Origin: Pseudogemmobacter humi | GTDB lineage: Bacteria; Pseudomonadota; Alphaproteobacteria; Rhodobacterales; Rhodobacteraceae | Length of the DNA: 64,000 bases | NCBI RefSeq assembly: GCF_900609055.1 | Contig: NZ_UXAW01000052.1 | Coordinates: forward strand, 1 to 64,000 | Direction: 5' to 3' | Shown: positions 1 through 10,371 of the stretch, in pieces | Layout: each line of letters begins with the position of its first letter | Numbering within the stretch: position 1 is the first letter of the stretch | Program-made: the position numbers and the translations under genes | Notes under the pieces: generated by a model | Seen by the model: only the letters and a program-made list of their open reading frames with translations | What the model was told of the DNA's origin: nothing | The model's database searches: none

Positions 1-93
1 CGTGGCGGGGTTGATCACCGGGAGCGTCCGGCCCCCGGTCGCCGCGCGCCACTGGCCGTCGATGAAAAGAAGCGTGTCGCGGTAAGCGGTCAT
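1..93 (-). CDS. Aldehyde dehydrogenase family protein, N-terminus only
   Basis: The first 31 residues of a minus-strand protein are present; the rest lies beyond the window start. The visible part starts MTAYRDTLLFIDGQW and continues through a TGGRTLPVINPAT stretch. This is the typical opening of NAD(P)-dependent aldehyde dehydrogenases: an FIDGxW strand followed by a V-NPAT turn leading into the Rossmann domain. The catalytic Cys and Glu are not visible, so the substrate cannot be assigned. It lies downstream of the GumN-like gene on the same strand. Confidence 0.75.
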   Translation of the reverse strand, partial: MTAYRDTLLFIDGQWRAATGGRTLPVINPAT

Positions 94-197
94 GGCGGTA
101 TCCTTGCGGCTGTCGTCTTGCGGATGGGAAGGGCGGGCGCCCGCCAGAGCCATAGCGCCAGACGGCGGTGCGGTCCACAGGCGGCCGGGATCTGGAC

Positions 198-1205
198 TTA
201 TGGAACGGCGGGCATTGGCATTTCGCGGATCTGCCAGCCGTTGGCGGCCAGAAGGTTCAGCACCCCCGCCTCGCCCGACAGATGCAGCGCGCCGAAGGCC
301 ACCACCACCGGCCCCGCCGCGGCAGCCTCTTCGATCACCGGAATCCAGGCCCGGTTGCGCCGCGTCATCAGGATTTCCTCCATCATGGCCATTTCGGCGT
401 CGATCTCTTCACGGGTGTAGCCGGGCTGGTCATAGGCATACAGCCGGGTCAGTTCCCAGATCAGCCGCGAATCGCCCTGGAAATACAGTTCGGCCAGCGT
501 CACCGCGAAATCCTCGGACTGGCCTTCCAGCGCCAGCGTCGATTCGATCATCGCCAGCGACTGATCGTCGGTCAGCGAGCCGAAGATGCTGAAGATCGTG
601 TCATAGGCTTCCAGCGCCCGGATCGGCACGCCCGCCGCCTGCGCCGCGTCGATCAGCCGGCCATCGAGCCCTTTGGGCAGTTGCTGATCGGCCAGCTGGC
701 AGGGCGGGATCGCAAGAACCACAGTCGCATACCAGGGCTGGAACTTCGCCGCCATGATCGAGGGGATGCCGCGCGCCTCCAGCGCCTCGGACAGCCGCCG
801 CCAGGTGTCGCGCGGCAGCCGCTCCAGCAGCGACGGCCCCTCGGTGATGAACATCAGCGAGGGATTCTCGCCCATGGCGCGCAGAAGTGCGGCCTCCTCA
901 TCCGGCCCGGCCTCGACCAGCAGCGCATCGGCGGCTTCGATCCGGGGCGCCAGCGCCGCCACCACCGGATCGTGGCGCGGATCGTCCATATGATAGGTTC
1001 CGGCGAGGATCATGCTCTGGCCCTGGCGCTCGGCGGTCCAGAAATTGCCGCGCGGCCAGGGCACCGCATCGGCGCGCGCGCCGATCGCGGCGCGCTCGCC
1101 CGGCATCATCTGATCCATCAGATTGACGCCGGCGCAATCGGCCCGCACCCCCGCCCCCGCAAGCGTGAAAGCCGCAGTCAGGGCAAGGGCGATCAGACGG
1201 GTCAT
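198..1205 (-). CDS. TraB/GumN family protein, probably exported
   Basis: 335 residues. I chose the start at MTRLIALALTAAF because a GGAAGGAA ribosome site precedes it and it opens a clear signal peptide (hydrophobic residues 4-18, ending near VRAD). The mature part shows family marks: GTYHMDD around residue 69, a GLDGRLI segment in the middle and GALHLSGEAG near the C-terminus. The histidines in the first and last motifs are thought to form a metallopeptidase-like site in this family. The bacterial members are poorly characterised, so the role here is unknown. Confidence 0.8.
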   Translation of the reverse strand: MTRLIALALTAAFTLAGAGVRADCAGVNLMDQMMPGERAAIGARADAVPWPRGNFWTAERQGQSMILAGTYHMDDPRHDPVVAALAPRIEAADALLVEAGPDEEAALLRAMGENPSLMFITEGPSLLERLPRDTWRRLSEALEARGIPSIMAAKFQPWYATVVLAIPPCQLADQQLPKGLDGRLIDAAQAAGVPIRALEAYDTIFSIFGSLTDDQSLAMIESTLALEGQSEDFAVTLAELYFQGDSRLIWELTRLYAYDQPGYTREEIDAEMAMMEEILMTRRNRAWIPVIEEAAAAGPVVVAFGALHLSGEAGVLNLLAANGWQIREMPMPAVP

Positions 1206-1359
1206 GGCGGTTCCTTCCGGGCAGCGCGTTGTGGCCAAGGTGGCACCGAAGCGCCGCCGGACCAAGAGCGCGGGCGAAGATTTTCTCCGGCGATTTTATC
1301 CGGCACGCCGGATTCCGTCCCGCCCGCCGCCCTGTGCGCAAATTCGCCGCAACCGGGTG

Positions 1360-1388
1360 TTGACAGGCCCGCGGCCTTTGCCTACCTC
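1360..1388 (+). promoter_or_regulatory. Candidate promoter of groES-groEL
   Basis: TTGACA at 1360-1365 is followed, after 17 bp, by TACCTC at 1383-1388. The -35 box is perfect for the vegetative sigma factor; the -10 box is weak. The CIRCE operator starts 9 bp further on, where a bound HrcA repressor would block transcription. Confidence 0.55.
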
Positions 1389-1396
1389 TTTCGCCG

Positions 1397-1423
1397 TTAG
1401 CACTCGCCCGGCGTGAGTGCTAA
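1397..1423 (+). promoter_or_regulatory. CIRCE operator (HrcA binding site)
   Basis: Perfect CIRCE inverted repeat: TTAGCACTC at 1397-1405, a 9-bp spacer, and GAGTGCTAA at 1415-1423. In alphaproteobacteria HrcA binds this element and represses groESL until heat shock. It lies 37 bp before the groES start, so it is in the leader of the mRNA. No hrcA gene is in the window. Confidence 0.97.
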
Positions 1424-1460
1424 TCACATTCAACCTGGATACCCATGGGAGTGTTACCAG

Positions 1461-1748
1461 ATGGCTTTCAAACCGCTGCATGACCGCGTGCTGGTCCGCC
1501 GCGTCCAGTCCGAGGAAAAGACCAAGGGCGGGCTGATCATCCCCGACACCGCCAAGGAAAAACCCGCCGAGGGCGAGATCGTCTCGGTCGGTGAGGGCGC
1601 GCGCAAGGATTCGGGCGAGCTGATCGCACCGAGCGTCAAATCGGGCGACCGCGTGCTGTTCGGCAAATGGTCGGGCACCGAAGTCACGCTCGACGGCGAA
1701 GAACTGCTGATCATGAAGGAAAGCGACATTCTCGGCATCATCGGCTGA
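1461..1748 (+). CDS. groES: Co-chaperonin GroES (Hsp10)
   Basis: 95 residues, the normal length. The protein opens [14 protein letters not shown], has the mobile loop [14 protein letters not shown] around residues 18-31 that docks on GroEL, and ends DILGIIG. It forms the heptameric lid of the chaperonin chamber in the cytoplasm. The frame is open upstream to 1413, but that extension overlaps the CIRCE element and is not family-like, so the start is set at 1461. groEL follows 74 bp downstream in the same operon. Confidence 0.98.
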   Translation: MAFKPLHDRVLVRRVQSEEKTKGGLIIPDTAKEKPAEGEIVSVGEGARKDSGELIAPSVKSGDRVLFGKWSGTEVTLDGEELLIMKESDILGIIG

Positions 1749-1777
1749 TGACCGGGGGGCTCCGGCCGCTGCCGTGA

Positions 1778-3460
<1,683 letters not shown>

Positions 3461-3483
3461 TCCATCCCCCTTGCGGGATTGCG

Positions 3484-3509
3484 AAGGGCGGCCTCCGGGC
3501 CGCCCTTTT
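3484..3509 (+). terminator. Rho-independent terminator of groESL
   Basis: GGGCGGCC at 3486-3493 pairs with GGCCGCCC at 3498-3505 around a 4-nt loop and is followed directly by TTTT. Confidence 0.9.
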
Positions 3510-3793
3510 CCTTTGCGTGCCCCGGGGATACGGCGCAGCCTGAACGCCGGATGCGGCAGGGGGTGGGAAAGCCACGGCGAATTCCCGCAGCGCGAAACAC
3601 AACGCATGGGTTCTGCTCTTCGGCGCGGCACGGACTACGATCCTGCGGCCCGGTTCATCCCGGCCGCGACGTGGCGCTGCCGCTGCTCTCGCTCCTTCTG
3701 CTGATCCTGGTCGCCGGAAACAGCGGACAGGAGGAGCCGCGCCATCCTCGTGGCAATCGTCGCCGGCGCGGTCAGGATCCTGGCCCGGTTCCG
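3510..3793. other. Spacer after groEL; possible decayed small membrane-protein gene
   Basis: No intact gene can be supported. A GTG at 3671 opens a hydrophobic stretch (ALPLLSLLLLILVAG). A second hydrophobic stretch (AILVAIVAGAVRILARF) lies at about 3741-3791 in the next frame and runs to a TGA at 3807-3809. Joined by a one-base shift, these would make a two-helix protein of about 45 residues overlapping the end of the convergent GreA-like gene. This may be a decayed gene or chance. Confidence 0.3.
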
Positions 3794-4306
3794 CTACGCG
3801 CCAGGCTGACCTCCGGGCAGGCCGATCGCGACCACTTCCAGCGTCAGATCGCCCGCCGGGCGCTTCCACACCACCTCATCGCCGACCTGGGCGCCGATCA
3901 GCGCGCGTGCCAGCGGCGAATAGGGCGCGATCCGGCCCAGAGCCGCATCGGCCTCATCCTCGCCGGTGATCTCGTAGACCGTCTCGCGCCCGTCCTCGTC
4001 CGCCACGGTGACCGCGAGGCCGAAAGCCACCCCGGACAGATCCTGCGCCGCCGGATCCACCAGAATCGCCGAGGCGAGCCGCGCCTCCAGCCAGCGGATG
4101 TCGCGTTCCGCCGCCGCCTCGGGCAGCTTGTCCAGCCGCTCCTCGCGCGCCCGCAGCGCCGCCAGATCGGCCAGCCGCGCCTCCAGCCGCGCCCGCAGAT
4201 CCGCGAGCCCCCGGGGCGTGACATAATTCGGATGCGGCGACAGCGGCAGTTCCGGCAGATCGGGGCGGTCGATCCCGGCATCCTCGTTGACGAAAGCCCG
4301 GCTCAT
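3794..4306 (-). CDS. GreA/GreB-family transcription elongation factor
   Basis: 170 residues starting MSRAFVNEDA; an upstream in-frame ATG gives a 37-residue extension that is not family-like. Residues about 25-85 carry the NYVTPRGL motif followed by a charged helical segment (the coiled-coil finger). The rest has the Gre C-terminal beta fold (VYEITGEDEAD, then IAPYSPLARALIGAQVGD). Gre factors enter the RNA polymerase secondary channel and stimulate cleavage of backtracked RNA. The motif order fits the GreB-like proteins of this order better than canonical GreA. It is divergent from the next gene. Confidence 0.85.
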   Translation of the reverse strand: MSRAFVNEDAGIDRPDLPELPLSPHPNYVTPRGLADLRARLEARLADLAALRAREERLDKLPEAAAERDIRWLEARLASAILVDPAAQDLSGVAFGLAVTVADEDGRETVYEITGEDEADAALGRIAPYSPLARALIGAQVGDEVVWKRPAGDLTLEVVAIGLPGGQPGA

Positions 4307-4377
4307 GCGCGCCCCCTCTCCTTCAGACAAAGCCACAGGCTGGCACCCGGGCGCGGGCTTGTCCATCCCCGCGTGGC

Positions 4378-4392
4378 GGGACAGACTGTCCC
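4378..4392. promoter_or_regulatory. 15-bp palindrome between divergent genes
   Basis: GGGACAGACTGTCCC has perfect 7-bp arms around one central base. It lies between the starts of the GreA-like gene (4306, minus) and the permease-like gene (4416, plus). Position and symmetry suggest an operator for a dimeric repressor, but no regulator can be named. Confidence 0.35.
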
Positions 4393-4415
4393 ACCCCGGC
4401 AAAGCGAGGCCCGCC

Positions 4416-4814
<399 letters not shown>

Positions 4815-4853
4815 GCACTTGCGCGATCCCGGGCGCGGCGTAAGACTGCGCCG

Positions 4854-5561
4854 ATGCGCGCGCCCGATCTCACCGGACTTCTGCCCCTCGCCCCGCCGCG
4901 CGGCGAATCGGTGGTGCTGATCCACGGCCTCGCCCGCTCGCGCCGCTCGCTGTTGCCGATGGCGGTGGCGCTGAAATCGGCGGGCTACGCGGTGTTCTCC
5001 GCCAGCTACCCTTCGACCCGGGGCGAGACCGCGGGCCTGCCCGACCGGCTGACCGCCGCCTTCGCCCGGGCGGGCGGGCCGGTCCATACCGTCAGCCATT
5101 CGATGGGCGGCATCCTGTTACGCGACTGGCTGCGCCATCACCGCCCCGCCGCTCTGGGCCGCAGCGTCATGCTCGGCCCGCCGAACCACGGCTCCGAGAT
5201 CGTCGACCATCTCGGCAGCCTCGCCCCGTTCCGCTGGATCAACGGCCCGGCCGGGCTCTCGCTCGGCACCGGGCCGGACAGCTGGCCGAACCGCCTGCCG
5301 CCCGCCGATTTCCCGCTCGGGATCATCGCCGGGAACCGCTCGGTCAGCCCCTGGTTCTCGGCGCTGTTGCCGGGCGAGGACGACGGCAAGGTCAGCGTGG
5401 CCAGCACAAGGCTCGACGGGATGAGCGACCACATCACCCTGCCGGTCAGCCACACCTGGATGATGTTCTCGCCCGGGGTGATCCGCCAGACCCTGCATTT
5501 CCTGTCGCATGGCCGTTTCGACCACAGCGCGGAAAAGCCCGGCCCGGCCCTTTCATCCTGA
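4854..5561 (+). CDS. Alpha/beta hydrolase, lipase-like
   Basis: 235 residues. The fold shows in [14 protein letters not shown] (oxyanion-hole region) and in the nucleophile elbow SHSMGG, where the usual first Gly is Ser. A late DGKVSV stretch probably holds the acid and SHTWMM the catalytic His. There is no signal peptide, so it is probably cytoplasmic. It resembles small esterases/lipases annotated as acetyltransferase or triacylglycerol lipase-like; the substrate is unknown. Its stop codon lies inside a dispersed repeat (5550-5587). Confidence 0.8.
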   Translation: MRAPDLTGLLPLAPPRGESVVLIHGLARSRRSLLPMAVALKSAGYAVFSASYPSTRGETAGLPDRLTAAFARAGGPVHTVSHSMGGILLRDWLRHHRPAALGRSVMLGPPNHGSEIVDHLGSLAPFRWINGPAGLSLGTGPDSWPNRLPPADFPLGIIAGNRSVSPWFSALLPGEDDGKVSVASTRLDGMSDHITLPVSHTWMMFSPGVIRQTLHFLSHGRFDHSAEKPGPALSS

Positions 5562-5587
5562 CTCAAATACCCCCGCCGGAGGCATCC
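5550..5587 (-). repeat. Short dispersed repeat (GGGGGTATTTG...TCAGGATGAAA form)
   Basis: Read on the minus strand it runs from GGATGCCTCCGG through GGCGGGGGTATTTG to TCAGGATGAAAG. Near-identical copies occur at 42323-42363 (minus), 55931-55966 (plus) and 60641-60676 (plus). It overlaps the last codons of the lipase-like gene and lies after the end of purK. Confidence 0.8.
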
Positions 5588-5610
5588 GCCGCCGGACCAC
5601 AGGCGAGCGT

Positions 5611-6675
5611 TCAGCCGCTGACGCGGTTCACATGGCCCATCTTTCGCCCGGGCCGGTGCGCGCCCTTGCCGTAAAGATGCACCGCGACGCCGCGCTCTTC
5701 CAGCAGCGCCGGCACCTTTTCGACATCGGCGCCGATCAGGTTCTCCATCACCACATCGGCATAGCGCGCACCGTCGCCCAGGGGCAGGCCCGCCACCGCG
5801 CGGATATGCTGCTCGAACTGGTCCACCGCGCAGCCCTGTTGCGTCCAGTGGCCCGAGTTATGCACCCTGGGCGCGATTTCATTGACGATAAGGCCCGCGC
5901 GGGTGACGAACAGCTCGACCCCCATCACGCCGACATAATCCAGCGCGTTCAGGATCTTCGCGGCCAGCAGCACCGCATCCGAGCGCTGCCCGGCAGAGAT
6001 CCGCGCCGGCACCGTGGTGGTGCGCAGGATGCCCTCGCGGTGGACATTCTCGCCCGGATCATAGGCTGCGACCCGCCCGTCGAGGCCCCTCGCCGCGATC
6101 ACCGAAATCTCGCGCTCGAAATCGACGAAGCCCTCCAGCACCGCCGGCGCCCCCGCCATCGCCGCCCAGGCCCCGGGAATATCCGCGTCCGAAGTCAACC
6201 GCGCCTGGCCCTTGCCGTCATAGCCGAGCCGCGTGGTCTTCAGGATCGCCGGCAGGCCGATCTTTTCCGCCGCCACGCGCAGATCCGCCTCGCTGTCCAC
6301 CTGCGCCCAGGGTGCGGTGGTCAGGCCCAGATCGTTGAGAAACGCCTTCTCGGAGATCCGGTCCTGGCTGACCGCCAGCGCCCGGCGGTTCGGGCGGATC
6401 GGTTTCAGCGATTCCAGGAGGTCCAGCGCCGAGGTCGGCACGTTCTCGAATTCATAGGTGATGACATCGACGCCTTCCGCGAAGCGGCGCAGCGCCGCCT
6501 CGTCCTCGTAGGGCGCGGTGAACAGCACCTCGGCGACATGACCCGCAGGCGCGGCGCCGGGTTCAAAAATATGGCAGCGATAGCCCAGACGGCTCGCGGC
6601 GACCGAGAGCATCCGCCCGAGCTGACCGCCGCCGAGAATGCCGATCACCGATCCCGGTTGCAGCGGTTCAGTCAT
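5611..6675 (-). CDS. purK: 5-(carboxyamino)imidazole ribonucleotide synthase PurK
   Basis: 354 residues. The N-terminus has [11 protein letters not shown], followed by an ATP-grasp domain ([13 protein letters not shown]; then [11 protein letters not shown]; then ENVHREGIL) and the closing [14 protein letters not shown] motif. It carries out the ATP- and bicarbonate-dependent carboxylation of AIR in purine synthesis. An in-frame extension upstream is open, but the start at [10 protein letters not shown] overlaps the purE stop by 8 bp, which fits a translationally coupled purEK operon. Confidence 0.97.
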   Translation of the reverse strand: MTEPLQPGSVIGILGGGQLGRMLSVAASRLGYRCHIFEPGAAPAGHVAEVLFTAPYEDEAALRRFAEGVDVITYEFENVPTSALDLLESLKPIRPNRRALAVSQDRISEKAFLNDLGLTTAPWAQVDSEADLRVAAEKIGLPAILKTTRLGYDGKGQARLTSDADIPGAWAAMAGAPAVLEGFVDFEREISVIAARGLDGRVAAYDPGENVHREGILRTTTVPARISAGQRSDAVLLAAKILNALDYVGVMGVELFVTRAGLIVNEIAPRVHNSGHWTQQGCAVDQFEQHIRAVAGLPLGDGARYADVVMENLIGADVEKVPALLEERGVAVHLYGKGAHRPGRKMGHVNRVSG

Positions 6676-7153
6676 CTTTCGGCTCCTCTGGGATGGAGGC
6701 CGACAGGGCCGCGCGCCAGGCGTCCAGCCGCTCCGCGACAGCCGGGTCGGAAACCGCAAGGATCCCCGCCGCCATCAGCCCGGCATTGGCCGCGCCCGCG
6801 CTGCCGATCGCCATGGTCGCGACCGGAAAGCCCTTCGGCATCTGCAAAATGGAATAAAGGCTGTCAACGCCCGACAGCGCCTTCGTCTGCACCGGAACGC
6901 CTATCACCGGCACCCGCGTTTTCGAGGCCATCATCCCCGGCAGATGCGCGGCCCCCCCGGCGCCCGCGATGATCACCTTCAGCCCGCGTGAGACCGCCGC
7001 GCGTCCGTAATCCCACAGCCGGTCCGGGGTGCGATGCGCCGAGACGATCTTCGCCTCATAAGCGATTCCCAGCTCGTCGAGGATCAGCGCGGCCTCTTTC
7101 ATCGTGGCCCAGTCCGACTGCGAGCCCATGATGATGCCAACGGATACGGTCAT
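6668..7153 (-). CDS. purE: 5-(carboxyamino)imidazole ribonucleotide mutase PurE
   Basis: 161 residues, the normal length of class I PurE. Motifs are [10 protein letters not shown] (phosphate and ribose binding), SAHRTPDRL with the catalytic His, and [11 protein letters not shown]. It moves the carboxyl group of N5-CAIR to C4 to make CAIR, the step after PurK. The frame stays open upstream to 7420, but that stretch is the reverse reading of a 15-bp tandem repeat. The start [10 protein letters not shown] is the family one. Confidence 0.97.
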   Translation of the reverse strand: MTVSVGIIMGSQSDWATMKEAALILDELGIAYEAKIVSAHRTPDRLWDYGRAAVSRGLKVIIAGAGGAAHLPGMMASKTRVPVIGVPVQTKALSGVDSLYSILQMPKGFPVATMAIGSAGAANAGLMAAGILAVSDPAVAERLDAWRAALSASIPEEPKDD

Positions 7154-7241
7154 GTCCGGCCTCCGGTTCCCTTGCGCGGTCCTATACCGGGCGCGGGACT
7201 TGGGCAAGCCGCAGGGCCTTTGCGCTTTGCGCCAGACTGCT

Positions 7242-7331
7242 CTAAACCAGACGGGCCTAAACCAGACGGGCCTAAACCAGACGGGCCTGAACCAGGCTGG
7301 CCCAAAACAGGCTGGCCTGAACCAGACGGGC
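7242..7331 (+). repeat. 15-bp tandem repeat, six units
   Basis: Units start at 7242, 7257, 7272, 7287, 7302 and 7317. The first three are identical (CTAAACCAGACGGGC); units 4-6 differ at a few positions. The period of 15 keeps the frame of the downstream HAD gene open, so if translated it would read LNQTG repeats. It lies between the divergent purE and HAD starts, 33 bp before the HAD ATG, and so overlaps where their promoters should be. Confidence 0.95.
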
Positions 7332-7364
7332 CTGGATCCGGGGCAGGACAGGAAAGGACGCGCC

Positions 7365-8261
7365 ATGGCAGGACAGCCGACCACCGAACTCATCGGATCT
7401 CTGAGCGAGGTCGTGGGCAATTACGATGCCGTATTCTGCGATCTCTGGGGCTGCCTGCACAACGGCAAGGCGGCCTTCCCCGCCGCCGTCGCGGCCTTGC
7501 AGGCGGCGCGGGCCCGGGGGGTGACGGTGCTTCTGCTGACCAATTCGCCGCGCCCGAAACAGGGGGTGAGTGACCAGATCGGCCGGCTCGGCGTGCCGCG
7601 CGACGCCTGGGACGAGATCGCCACCTCGGGCGACGCGGCGCAATACGGGCTGGTGACCGGCGCCGTCGGGCGGCGGGTGTTCCATATCGGTGCGCCGAAA
7701 GACATGGGATTTTTCGCGGATTTCGCCCCCGATCTGGCAGAGATCGCCGCAACGCAGCCGCCGGTCACGCTGGTGCCGCTGAAAGAGGCCGAGGGCATCG
7801 TCTGCACCGGGCTGCGCGACGACCTGACCGAGACCCCGGAGGATTACCGGGCGGAGCTGCTGCTCGGTAAGACGCTCGGCCTGCCGATGCTCTGCGCCAA
7901 CCCCGACATCATGGTCGATTACGGCGACCGGCGGATCTGGTGCGCGGGCGCGCTCGCGCGCGATTACGAGGAACGGGGCGGCCGCACGCTCTATTTCGGC
8001 AAGCCGCATCCGCCGATCTACGACCTTGCCCGGCGCCGGCTGAGCGCGCTGACCGGGGCCGCGGATCCGGCGATCCTGTGCATCGGCGACGGGCTTTTCA
8101 CCGACATCCAGGGCGCCGCGGGCGAAGGAATGGACGCGCTTTTCATCACCGGCGGACTGCATGCCGCGGAATATGGTCAGCCGCCCGAACCCGGAAAGCT
8201 GATGTCCTGGCTGGCGCAGGAACAGGCCAATCCGCGCTACGCCATGCCGCTGCTGACCTGA
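7365..8261 (+). CDS. HAD-superfamily class IIA hydrolase
   Basis: 298 residues starting [10 protein letters not shown] after a GGAAAGGA ribosome site. The aspartate nucleophile motif is present as [12 protein letters not shown], motif II as [10 protein letters not shown] and motif III/IV as GKPHPPIYD and [13 protein letters not shown]. This matches the TIGR01459 type of HAD-IIA phosphatase, common in alphaproteobacteria, whose substrate is unknown. The reading frame is open far upstream through the LNQTG-coding tandem repeat. I think that is not translated, because the ribosome site and family start both fit 7365. Confidence 0.88.
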   Translation: MAGQPTTELIGSLSEVVGNYDAVFCDLWGCLHNGKAAFPAAVAALQAARARGVTVLLLTNSPRPKQGVSDQIGRLGVPRDAWDEIATSGDAAQYGLVTGAVGRRVFHIGAPKDMGFFADFAPDLAEIAATQPPVTLVPLKEAEGIVCTGLRDDLTETPEDYRAELLLGKTLGLPMLCANPDIMVDYGDRRIWCAGALARDYEERGGRTLYFGKPHPPIYDLARRRLSALTGAADPAILCIGDGLFTDIQGAAGEGMDALFITGGLHAAEYGQPPEPGKLMSWLAQEQANPRYAMPLLT

Positions 8262-8398
8262 TACTGCGATGCGGCGGAAATTTTATTCCCAACCACAGCA
8301 ACAACGCGCAAATTAGTTACCCGAAAGATTGCGCTGCATTGCGGCATATGTTACGTTTCTGATGGACGAAGAAGATTCGCCCGCTGACAGGAAGCGCC

Positions 8399-8854
8399 AT
8401 GATGTTAGATTCCAGCCACAATCAGCCGCGCGGCACCATCTGCATCGAAGATCTCGAAATCGGGATGCGGCGCAGCCTGACCAAACAGGTCACCGATCGC
8501 GACATCGAACTGTTCGCCGAGGTCTCGACAGACCGCAATCCGGTGCATCTGGACGATTCCTACGCGCAGGACACCATCTTTCAGGGCCGCATCGCCCATG
8601 GGATGCTGACCGCCGGGCTGATTTCGGCGGTGATCGGCGAGCAGCTTCCCGGTCATGGCACGGTCTATCTGGGCCAGACGCTGAAATTCATGGCCCCCGT
8701 GCGGCCCGGCGATATGGTTACCGCCGAGGTCACGGTGCTGGCGATCGACCATGCGAAACGCCGGGTGACCCTTGAAACCACCGCATCCGTGGGTAAAACA
8801 ACGGTCCTGAAGGGTGAGGCGGTCGTTCTGGCCCCAAGCCGTAAATTCGACTGA
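8399..8854 (+). CDS. MaoC family dehydratase (R-specific enoyl-CoA hydratase type)
   Basis: 151 residues with a single hot-dog domain. The hydratase signature is clear: DIELFAEVSTDRNPVHLDD has the catalytic Asp and His, and GRIAHGMLTAGLIS follows. The size and motif match PhaJ-like enzymes that hydrate crotonyl-CoA or other 2-enoyl-CoA to (R)-3-hydroxyacyl-CoA. The start may be either of two adjacent ATGs (8399 or 8402). The 137 bp before it are AT-richer than their surroundings and probably hold its promoter. Confidence 0.88.
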   Translation: MMLDSSHNQPRGTICIEDLEIGMRRSLTKQVTDRDIELFAEVSTDRNPVHLDDSYAQDTIFQGRIAHGMLTAGLISAVIGEQLPGHGTVYLGQTLKFMAPVRPGDMVTAEVTVLAIDHAKRRVTLETTASVGKTTVLKGEAVVLAPSRKFD

Positions 8855-8907
8855 ACGGGGTCCGGCCAGACCATCTGCGCCCGCGGCCCTGAAACCCGCG
8901 GGGAAAG

Positions 8908-9828
8908 ATGCAGATTCACCAGGACTGGCAATGGCTCGACCCCGCTGCCCGCGGCACTTCCTGCGCGCTCGGGAATTTCGACGGCGTGCATCTGGGCCAC
9001 CAGGCGGTGATCGACCTCGCCCGCGGCCCCGAACCGCTTGGCATCGTCTGTTTCGAGCCGCATCCGCGCCAGTTCTTCGCCCCCGACGGCCCGCCCTTCC
9101 GGCTGATGAATGCCGAGGCGCGGGCGAACCGGCTGGCCAAGCTGGGGGTGGAACATCTGTTCCAGCTTGCCTTCAACGCGGGCCTTGCCGCCCTTACCCC
9201 CGAGGAATTCGCCCGCGACGTGCTGGCCGAGGGGCTGGGCATCCGCCATGTGGTGATCGGCGAGGATTTCTGCTTCGGCAAGGGCCGCGCCGGCACCGCC
9301 CGGGACATGAAACGGCTGGGCGAGGCGTTCGGCTTCCGCACCACGATCGCGCCTTTGATCCGCAGGGGCGGGATCGGCGTGTCCTCGACCGCGATCCGCG
9401 ATGCGCTGGCCGAGGGCCGCCCGCGCGACGCGGCGGAAATGCTGGGCCACCTGCACCGGATCGAGGGCGAGGTGATCCATGGCGAGAAGCGCGGCCGCGA
9501 ACTGGGGTTCCCCACCGCCAATATGGAACTGGCCGGGCTGCATCTGCCGCGCTTCGGGGTCTATGCGGTGCGGGTCGATGTGCTTACCGGCCCGCAGACC
9601 GGCAGCTATATGGGCGCGGCGAGCCTTGGGGTGCGGCCGATGTTCAACGGCGTGGCGCCCAATCTGGAAACGCATCTCCTGGATTTCAAAGGCGATCTCT
9701 ACGGCCGGCATCTCTCGGTCGCGCTGGTGGACTTCCTGCGCCCCGAGCTGAAATTCGACGGGCTGCCCGCGCTGATCGAGCAGATGAACCGCGACTGCGA
9801 TCAGGCGCGCGAGATCCTGGCCGAGTGA
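8908..9828 (+). CDS. ribF: Bifunctional riboflavin kinase / FAD synthetase
   Basis: 306 residues. The N-terminal FAD synthetase half has GNFDGVHLGH at residues 22-31 and the late GVSSTAIRDAL motif. The C-terminal riboflavin kinase half begins near residue 190 with GEKRGRELGFPTANM and has a GVYAVRV strand. It phosphorylates riboflavin to FMN and adenylates FMN to FAD in the cytoplasm. It follows the MaoC gene by 53 bp and precedes a pair of tandem palindromes. Confidence 0.97.
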   Translation: MQIHQDWQWLDPAARGTSCALGNFDGVHLGHQAVIDLARGPEPLGIVCFEPHPRQFFAPDGPPFRLMNAEARANRLAKLGVEHLFQLAFNAGLAALTPEEFARDVLAEGLGIRHVVIGEDFCFGKGRAGTARDMKRLGEAFGFRTTIAPLIRRGGIGVSSTAIRDALAEGRPRDAAEMLGHLHRIEGEVIHGEKRGRELGFPTANMELAGLHLPRFGVYAVRVDVLTGPQTGSYMGAASLGVRPMFNGVAPNLETHLLDFKGDLYGRHLSVALVDFLRPELKFDGLPALIEQMNRDCDQAREILAE

Positions 9829-9832
9829 GCGC

Positions 9833-9876
9833 CAAATTCCTTCAAAGGAATTTGCAAAAATCTTCGAAGATTTTTG
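9833..9876. repeat. Two tandem 22-bp palindromes
   Basis: Palindrome 1 (9833-9854) has arms CAAATTCCTT/AAGGAATTTG and centre CA; palindrome 2 (9855-9876) has arms CAAAAATCTT/AAGATTTTTG and centre CG. They abut exactly. The first arm sequence recurs at 45913-45934. They lie between ribF and the next co-directional gene and have no T-run after them. Confidence 0.95.
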
Positions 9877-9918
9877 CGCCCCCTTCCCTTTCGCGGATCC
9901 AGGGGGCAGATGTATCCC

Positions 9919-10371
9919 ATGTCCGATCTGCGCCCCCGGTTCTGGGAAACCGTTCCCCTCAAGAAGATGACTCCCCCCGAATGGGAGGCGCTTTGCGATG
10001 GCTGCGGCAAATGCTGCCTGAACAAGCTGGAGTTCGAGGACACCGGCGAGCTGGTTTTCACCTGCGTCGCCTGCCGGCTGTTCGATAACGACACCTGCCG
10101 CTGCTCGGACTATCCCAACCGCAAGCGCCATGTCCCCGAATGCGTGATCCTGACGCCGAAGACGCTGGCGAAATCGGCTTACTGGATGCCCGCCACCTGC
10201 GCCTACAAACTGCTCTACTACGGCGAGAAACTGCCCGACTGGCACCCTTTGCTCACCGGCGATCCTGACAGCACCCACACCCTCGGCCCCTCGATCCGGG
10301 GCCGGACGGTTTCGGAACTGACCGTGCCGGAAGAGGACTGGGAAGATTACATCTTCGAGGAAGACGTCTGA
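9919..10371 (+). CDS. YcgN/UPF0260-family cysteine-cluster protein
   Basis: 150 residues from MSDLRPRFWE; an in-frame ATG at 9910 would add three residues. The conserved cysteines appear as CDGCGKCCLNKLE, CVACRLF and CRCSDYPNRKRHVPEC, which suggests a bound metal (Zn or Fe-S), though no member has an established function. The ending is acidic (EEDWEDYIFEEDV). Its stop overlaps the next start (TGATG), so the two genes are translationally coupled. Confidence 0.88.
   Translation: MSDLRPRFWETVPLKKMTPPEWEALCDGCGKCCLNKLEFEDTGELVFTCVACRLFDNDTCRCSDYPNRKRHVPECVILTPKTLAKSAYWMPATCAYKLLYYGEKLPDWHPLLTGDPDSTHTLGPSIRGRTVSELTVPEEDWEDYIFEEDV

Noticed and set aside
7104..7364. Upstream extension of the HAD gene through the LNQTG repeats
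   Set aside because: The start at 7365 has its own ribosome site and is the family start; the extension also overlaps purE. Pentapeptide-repeat proteins have a different consensus.
8328..8346. CTGC-ATT-GCGG upstream of the MaoC gene, similar to a PhaR (PHB regulator) site
   Set aside because: One of eight consensus bases differs and TGC/GCA words are common in this DNA. I could not show a second site or a PHB gene cluster.
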